NCBI GenBank assembly: GCA_032717465.1
Contig: CM064667.1
Coordinates: 4,303,783-4,367,782, forward strand
Source: Coenobita brevimanus
Taxonomy: Eukaryota; Arthropoda; Malacostraca; Decapoda; Coenobitidae
DNA: 64,000 nt
Direction of reading: 5' to 3'
Shown here: one piece after another, positions 61,075 to 64,000 of the stretch
How positions within the stretch are numbered: the stretch's first letter is position 1
Layout of the letters: the number at the start of each line of letters is the position of its first letter
Notes under the pieces: generated by a model
What the model was told of the DNA's origin: nothing
Seen by the model: only the letters and a program-made list of their open reading frames with translations
Database searches by the model: none
Program-made: the position numbers and the translations under genes

Positions 61075-62421
61075 ATGGCAACTAAACCGCACGTTCAGTT
61101 ACCCAAGTTTGACCCCGACCAGTATGATATGCACACAGGTCTGGCAATAATTAAACCCTTCCTGGATATTGGCTTTGAAAATGACCAACAAAAAATTGCA
61201 GTCACACTACCACTGTTGGGTAAAGTGGCGGCAATCATAGCGCCGAAAATCGTCCCAGAACTTACCTGGCAGAACTTTACAAAGTTCACTGTACAAGCCA
61301 TCACCCCATCACTGGGGAAAGTAGTGGCTCTATCCAAATTGGATAGCTTTTCATTCGACGGGGATTTAGATAATACCCTGATACAGGCAAGACGCCTGGT
61401 TACTGCTGCCTACCCGGAGGCAGATGATGAAACCCGGGATCAGCATACATTTAATACTCTGCTCGGAGTACTCCCAAGTGTTGTAAGACAACACTTCACT
61501 ATCCATGATCCAACAGGAGACATGGATAGAGATATCAGTTTAATGAGGCATCTTTTAGCCGTCCATGCCACCCCTCAACGCATCGGCGAAATAAATCAAT
61601 TTCCCGTTGACCTCATCACCATCAATCCGTGGGAATTTTCTCTGTGCTACCACGTATGTCCGATCCACGACATCCGTGAGCAGCTAGAAGCTGCCCAGTG
61701 CAGCCAAATGACACGAGGGAGCTTACAGATCTCCCCACCATACGCAAATTCCCCTAAGCCTCAGGGGAAGAAAATACAAAAAGGAAAAAAACAAAAAGCG
61801 CCCCCCCCACTGCCCCCGCATCCCACCGTAATGGCGGGGGCCACCTCACCTCTCCCCCAGTCTACGACAGGGGAGAACGTTATCTTTCCTTTTCCTCCCC
61901 TCTCACTATCTCTTCTGTTCTACCTTCCCCTATTCCTGCCCCTAGTTCTAACCTTCCCACCCCACACACCACTATACTCCCGCAACACAAAACCGGCCTC
62001 CCTCTTCACAGGCCTCCTAGGACCCTATCCACATCTTCCCCTAACCTACTTCCTAAAACCACCTCCCCCCGTCTACTGCCTTCCATCTCCCACCCCGCGC
62101 CACCCACCACCATCACTTCACCATCATTCGCTTTCCCCGCCCACACGGTTAACTCATTCACCTTCCCTATCACACCCTCCTCCTCATCCCCGAGCATTCA
62201 AACAACCCCACGAGGCCGCATCTCCCCACCACCACCGTCTCTCTCTCCCCCTACACTTCACCCCACCTTTCCTCGGCTCCGACGGCACACACCACCTGCC
62301 ACATCCCACTCCACAGCCCCTGCCAGGCCACCACGGTTTCAGCACCACACACTGTCCGCCATCGCCCCCACACCCGCACCATCCCCTAGCTTCGTACCCA
62401 CCGCCCACCCCACACCAGTAG
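61075..62421 (+). CDS. gag: B5 gag fused to a novel Pro-rich hydrophobic tail, intact
   Basis: 448 codons from ATG 61075. Residues 1-160 are family B gag (PKFDPDQYDMHTGLAIIKPF, FDGDLDNTLIQARRLVTAAY, ETRDQHTFNTLLGVLPSVV). Then ITINPWEFSLCYHVCPIHDIREQL with the Cys pair, a Lys-rich stretch (GKKIQKGKKQK), PTVMAGATSP (start of the lost protease), a hydrophobic stretch FPFPPLSLSLLFYLPLFLPL, then about 180 Pro/His/Ser-rich residues. No frameshift between gag and tail is needed here. The undamaged gag suggests that the protein is useful for mobilisation; enzymes would come from autonomous copies. Confidence 0.75.
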   Translation: MATKPHVQLPKFDPDQYDMHTGLAIIKPFLDIGFENDQQKIAVTLPLLGKVAAIIAPKIVPELTWQNFTKFTVQAITPSLGKVVALSKLDSFSFDGDLDNTLIQARRLVTAAYPEADDETRDQHTFNTLLGVLPSVVRQHFTIHDPTGDMDRDISLMRHLLAVHATPQRIGEINQFPVDLITINPWEFSLCYHVCPIHDIREQLEAAQCSQMTRGSLQISPPYANSPKPQGKKIQKGKKQKAPPPLPPHPTVMAGATSPLPQSTTGENVIFPFPPLSLSLLFYLPLFLPLVLTFPPHTPLYSRNTKPASLFTGLLGPYPHLPLTYFLKPPPPVYCLPSPTPRHPPPSLHHHSLSPPTRLTHSPSLSHPPPHPRAFKQPHEAASPHHHRLSLPLHFTPPFLGSDGTHHLPHPTPQPLPGHHGFSTTHCPPSPPHPHHPLASYPPPTPHQ

Positions 62422-62468
62422 CACAGAGCCCTGCTACCGCCCAGACCACTCCACCACCAAACACCAGG

Positions 62469-63170
62469 ATGGCACAACAAGATCGCACTCCCTCCTCGCC
62501 ACCTACCCCCCAAGCCAACTCTCCTGCCACCTCACCACCGCTACCGACCTCACACCCCCAACCCCTCCCTGCTCCCGCACCGCCTGTCACTTCCACATAC
62601 GAGTGCGATGTTTCCTCCTCGCCATCCCCCTCCACCTCCCCTACCACCTCAGCCTCCACCGCCTCCACCACCCCCTGCACCTCACCTGACATCTCACCCG
62701 CCATGCCTCGCTCACCCTCACCCCTTCCCTCCACCGCCTCACCCTTTCCACCCAAGCCCACGTGCCCCGCCCACCCCGCCACCCCCGCAGGACAACCCAC
62801 TACCACTGCCCTCTCCCTTCCACACCTACGCATGCCCACTCCGACGTTCTCACCTTCTCCCACGCCCCCAATGCACGCGACGGCCCGTGCTATCCGACCC
62901 CGCCCACCCCGCACGCCTACTTCCCCACCCACACCCACCATCAGAACCACCACCACCACCCCCTCCGGCCGACTCTCATGCCCACCCACCCAACACACAC
63001 ACACCGTCAAGCTACATCAGACCCAAATCCCCTCTACCTGTACCCCCCAGAGACTCAACGCCGCATTACCACGACATAAAACCCGGCCCTTACCTGCAGT
63101 ATCCAGCATTCAGGCCTCAACCACACCGACAGCCACACCTAGCAACATCAGAGTCAAGCAGGCCATATAG
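62469..63170 (+). CDS. B5 second frame: Pro/Thr/Ser-rich tail
   Basis: 233 codons from MAQQDRTPSSPP to KQAI, then TAG at 63168, where B4 and B1 read TGG. Composition like the post-integrase tail of family B (VTSTYECDVSSSP matches VTYECYVSSSP of B2; KLHQTQIPSTCTP matches KLHQAQIPSTCTP). Function unknown. Confidence 0.6.
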   Translation: MAQQDRTPSSPPTPQANSPATSPPLPTSHPQPLPAPAPPVTSTYECDVSSSPSPSTSPTTSASTASTTPCTSPDISPAMPRSPSPLPSTASPFPPKPTCPAHPATPAGQPTTTALSLPHLRMPTPTFSPSPTPPMHATARAIRPRPPRTPTSPPTPTIRTTTTTPSGRLSCPPTQHTHTVKLHQTQIPSTCTPQRLNAALPRHKTRPLPAVSSIQASTTPTATPSNIRVKQAI

Positions 63171-64000
63171 GCACCTACCCTTAGCAGGAATCACCGACTC
63201 CGCGGGCCACACCATATGCTAAACCTCCTCCAGTCTACTACCGCCACCTTCACACTCTTCCTCACCTACGACCCAACACAAGAGGAGAACTCCTACACTG
63301 TCGCCTGGCAGACTACACTGCGACACCTCCAGCCCGTCTACACCACCCCCAACACACTAGCGTTCCACCTCCAGCCACGGGGAAGTGACTTTTTACAGGG
63401 GGAGGGTGGTAAAATGCGTGGCTTGAACAGTGCCCCCGAAGAATACCATAGTATCCCCGACGACAGGGCAAACCAAGAACAACATAGTTTGCCTGCAAAC
63501 ATGCCGACACCCCCACACAGACCCCACGGGGTACCTGCCACCAGCCACCACCACTCCAGGCAACAGCGATGCATGTCAGCCTGGGCCATGCGCCCCTGTG
63601 CCATGCAGCCACCACGCCGCCGACACCGTAGGAGAAGGACACTACCTTCATGTGGCGGAATTGCTGAGCTAGCTAGGGGTGGAGTTAGAACTCAAACTCC
63701 AGATGGCGCCCCTCTGGTAGAGTCGATCAATGATCGCTCCCAAAGTGTTTCGGTAGAGACGATCTATGGTCGCTCCCACAGTGCTCAGGTAGAGACAATC
63801 AATGGTCGCTCCCATAGTGTTCAGGTAGAGACGATCAATGGTCGCTCCCATAGTGTTCCGGTAGAGACGATCAATGGTCGCTCCCATAGTATTCAGGTAG
63901 AGACGATCAATGGTCGCTCCCATAGTGTTCCGGTAGAGACGATCAATGGTCGCTCTCACAGTGCTCAGGTAGAGATGATCAATGGTCGCTCCCATAGTGT
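63171..64000 (+). CDS. B5 C-terminal domain running through the PPT into the 3' LTR (open to the window end)
   Basis: After the single TAG at 63168 the same frame is open for 276 codons to the window edge. C-terminal domain: APTLSRNHRLRGP, LLNLLQSTTA, YDPTQEENSY, LRHLQPVYTTPN, HLQPRGSDF. PPT codons QGEGGK at 63397-63411, then MRGLNSAPEEYHS, MQPPRRRHRRRRTLPS and repeats ETINGRSHSVQV. It shows that this non-autonomous copy also keeps domain, PPT and LTR extension in one frame. Confidence 0.65.
63397..63409 (+). other. Polypurine tract of B5
   Basis: AGGGGGAGGGTGG directly before TAAAATGCG at 63410. It primes plus-strand synthesis in LTR elements and is inside the open frame. Confidence 0.7.
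63410..64000 (+). repeat. B5 3' LTR (partial)
   Basis: TAAAATGCGTGGCTTGAACAG start matches 58647, continuing to the minisatellite at 63714, cut by the window end. It differs from the 5' LTR by a segment (CCCCGACGACAGGGC) that the 5' LTR lacks. Confidence 0.85.
63714..64000 (+). repeat. LTR minisatellite (B5 3' LTR, cut by window end)
   Basis: Eight visible 36-bp units, mostly GAGACGATCAATGGTCGCTC with CATAGTGTT variants. Confidence 0.85.

Larger units (their letters stand above)
58647..64000 (+). mobile_element. Non-autonomous family B element B5, plus strand (3' end outside window)
   Basis: 5' LTR 58647-61009, internal 61010-63409, 3' LTR from 63410 on. The internal region is 2.4 kb with gag and tail but no protease, RT, RNase H or integrase, as in B4. 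It starts with TAAAATGCG exactly where the B4 LTR is interrupted, and lies in opposite orientation. Confidence 0.85.

Overview
Every feature I can identify in this window is a transposable element or AT-rich spacer; I see no host gene. The organism is a eukaryote, most likely an animal. The elements are Ty3/Gypsy LTR retrotransposons with Pol order protease - reverse transcriptase - RNase H - integrase, plus a 5'-truncated LINE with a poly-A tail and a tRNA-derived SINE. An arthropod such as a decapod crustacean is a guess from the style of the elements, not something the sequence proves.

Layout. (1) 1-1743: the 5' end of a minus-strand Gypsy-type element with a coiled-coil gag, inserted in the integrase region of an older element. 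(2) 1744-5488: that older element (family A, copy A0): integrase remnant, proline-rich tail and 3' LTR. (3) 5489-6264: AT-rich DNA. (4) 6265-23059: a plus-strand family A tandem array, LTR-internal-LTR-internal-LTR (A1, A2). It is bordered on both sides by a 179/183 bp direct repeat. (5) 23243-23903: AT-rich DNA. (6) 23904-36449: one family A LTR broken by a complete minus-strand family B element (B1, 24104-33524, TSD GGCAG) and by a LINE (34712-35960). (7) 36454-58646: a minus-strand family B tandem array, LTR-B2-LTR-B3-LTR-B4-LTR. B3 carries a SINE, and B4 lacks protease, RT, RNase H and integrase. (8) 58647-64000: a plus-strand element B5 of the same deletion type as B4, inserted into the last LTR of the array and running off the window.

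How the parts work together. Each element has a long LTR (1.86-2.8 kb), a primer-binding site starting TGGTGGC, a gag without a CCHC knuckle, a candidate -1 frameshift at GATTTTTAGG, and a pol that continues past integrase. After integrase come a GPY/F-like module, a long Pro/Thr/His-rich tail and a conserved ~85-residue C-terminal domain. The reading frame then crosses the polypurine tract and runs several hundred codons into the 3' LTR. In the LTR it contains tandem peptide repeats encoded by minisatellites, then a C-terminal block shared by the two families. The U5 end of the LTRs carries a hairpin whose stem differs between families while pairing and loop are kept.

The strongest candidates for something undescribed are the LTR-embedded Pol extension with its expandable repeats, the conserved post-integrase domain, the covarying U5 hairpin, the LTR 5' terminus TAAAATG instead of TG, and the gag-plus-tail non-autonomous lineage (B4/B5). 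Most copies carry stops or frameshifts. Structural claims are therefore read from comparing copies inside the window, and no database search was possible.
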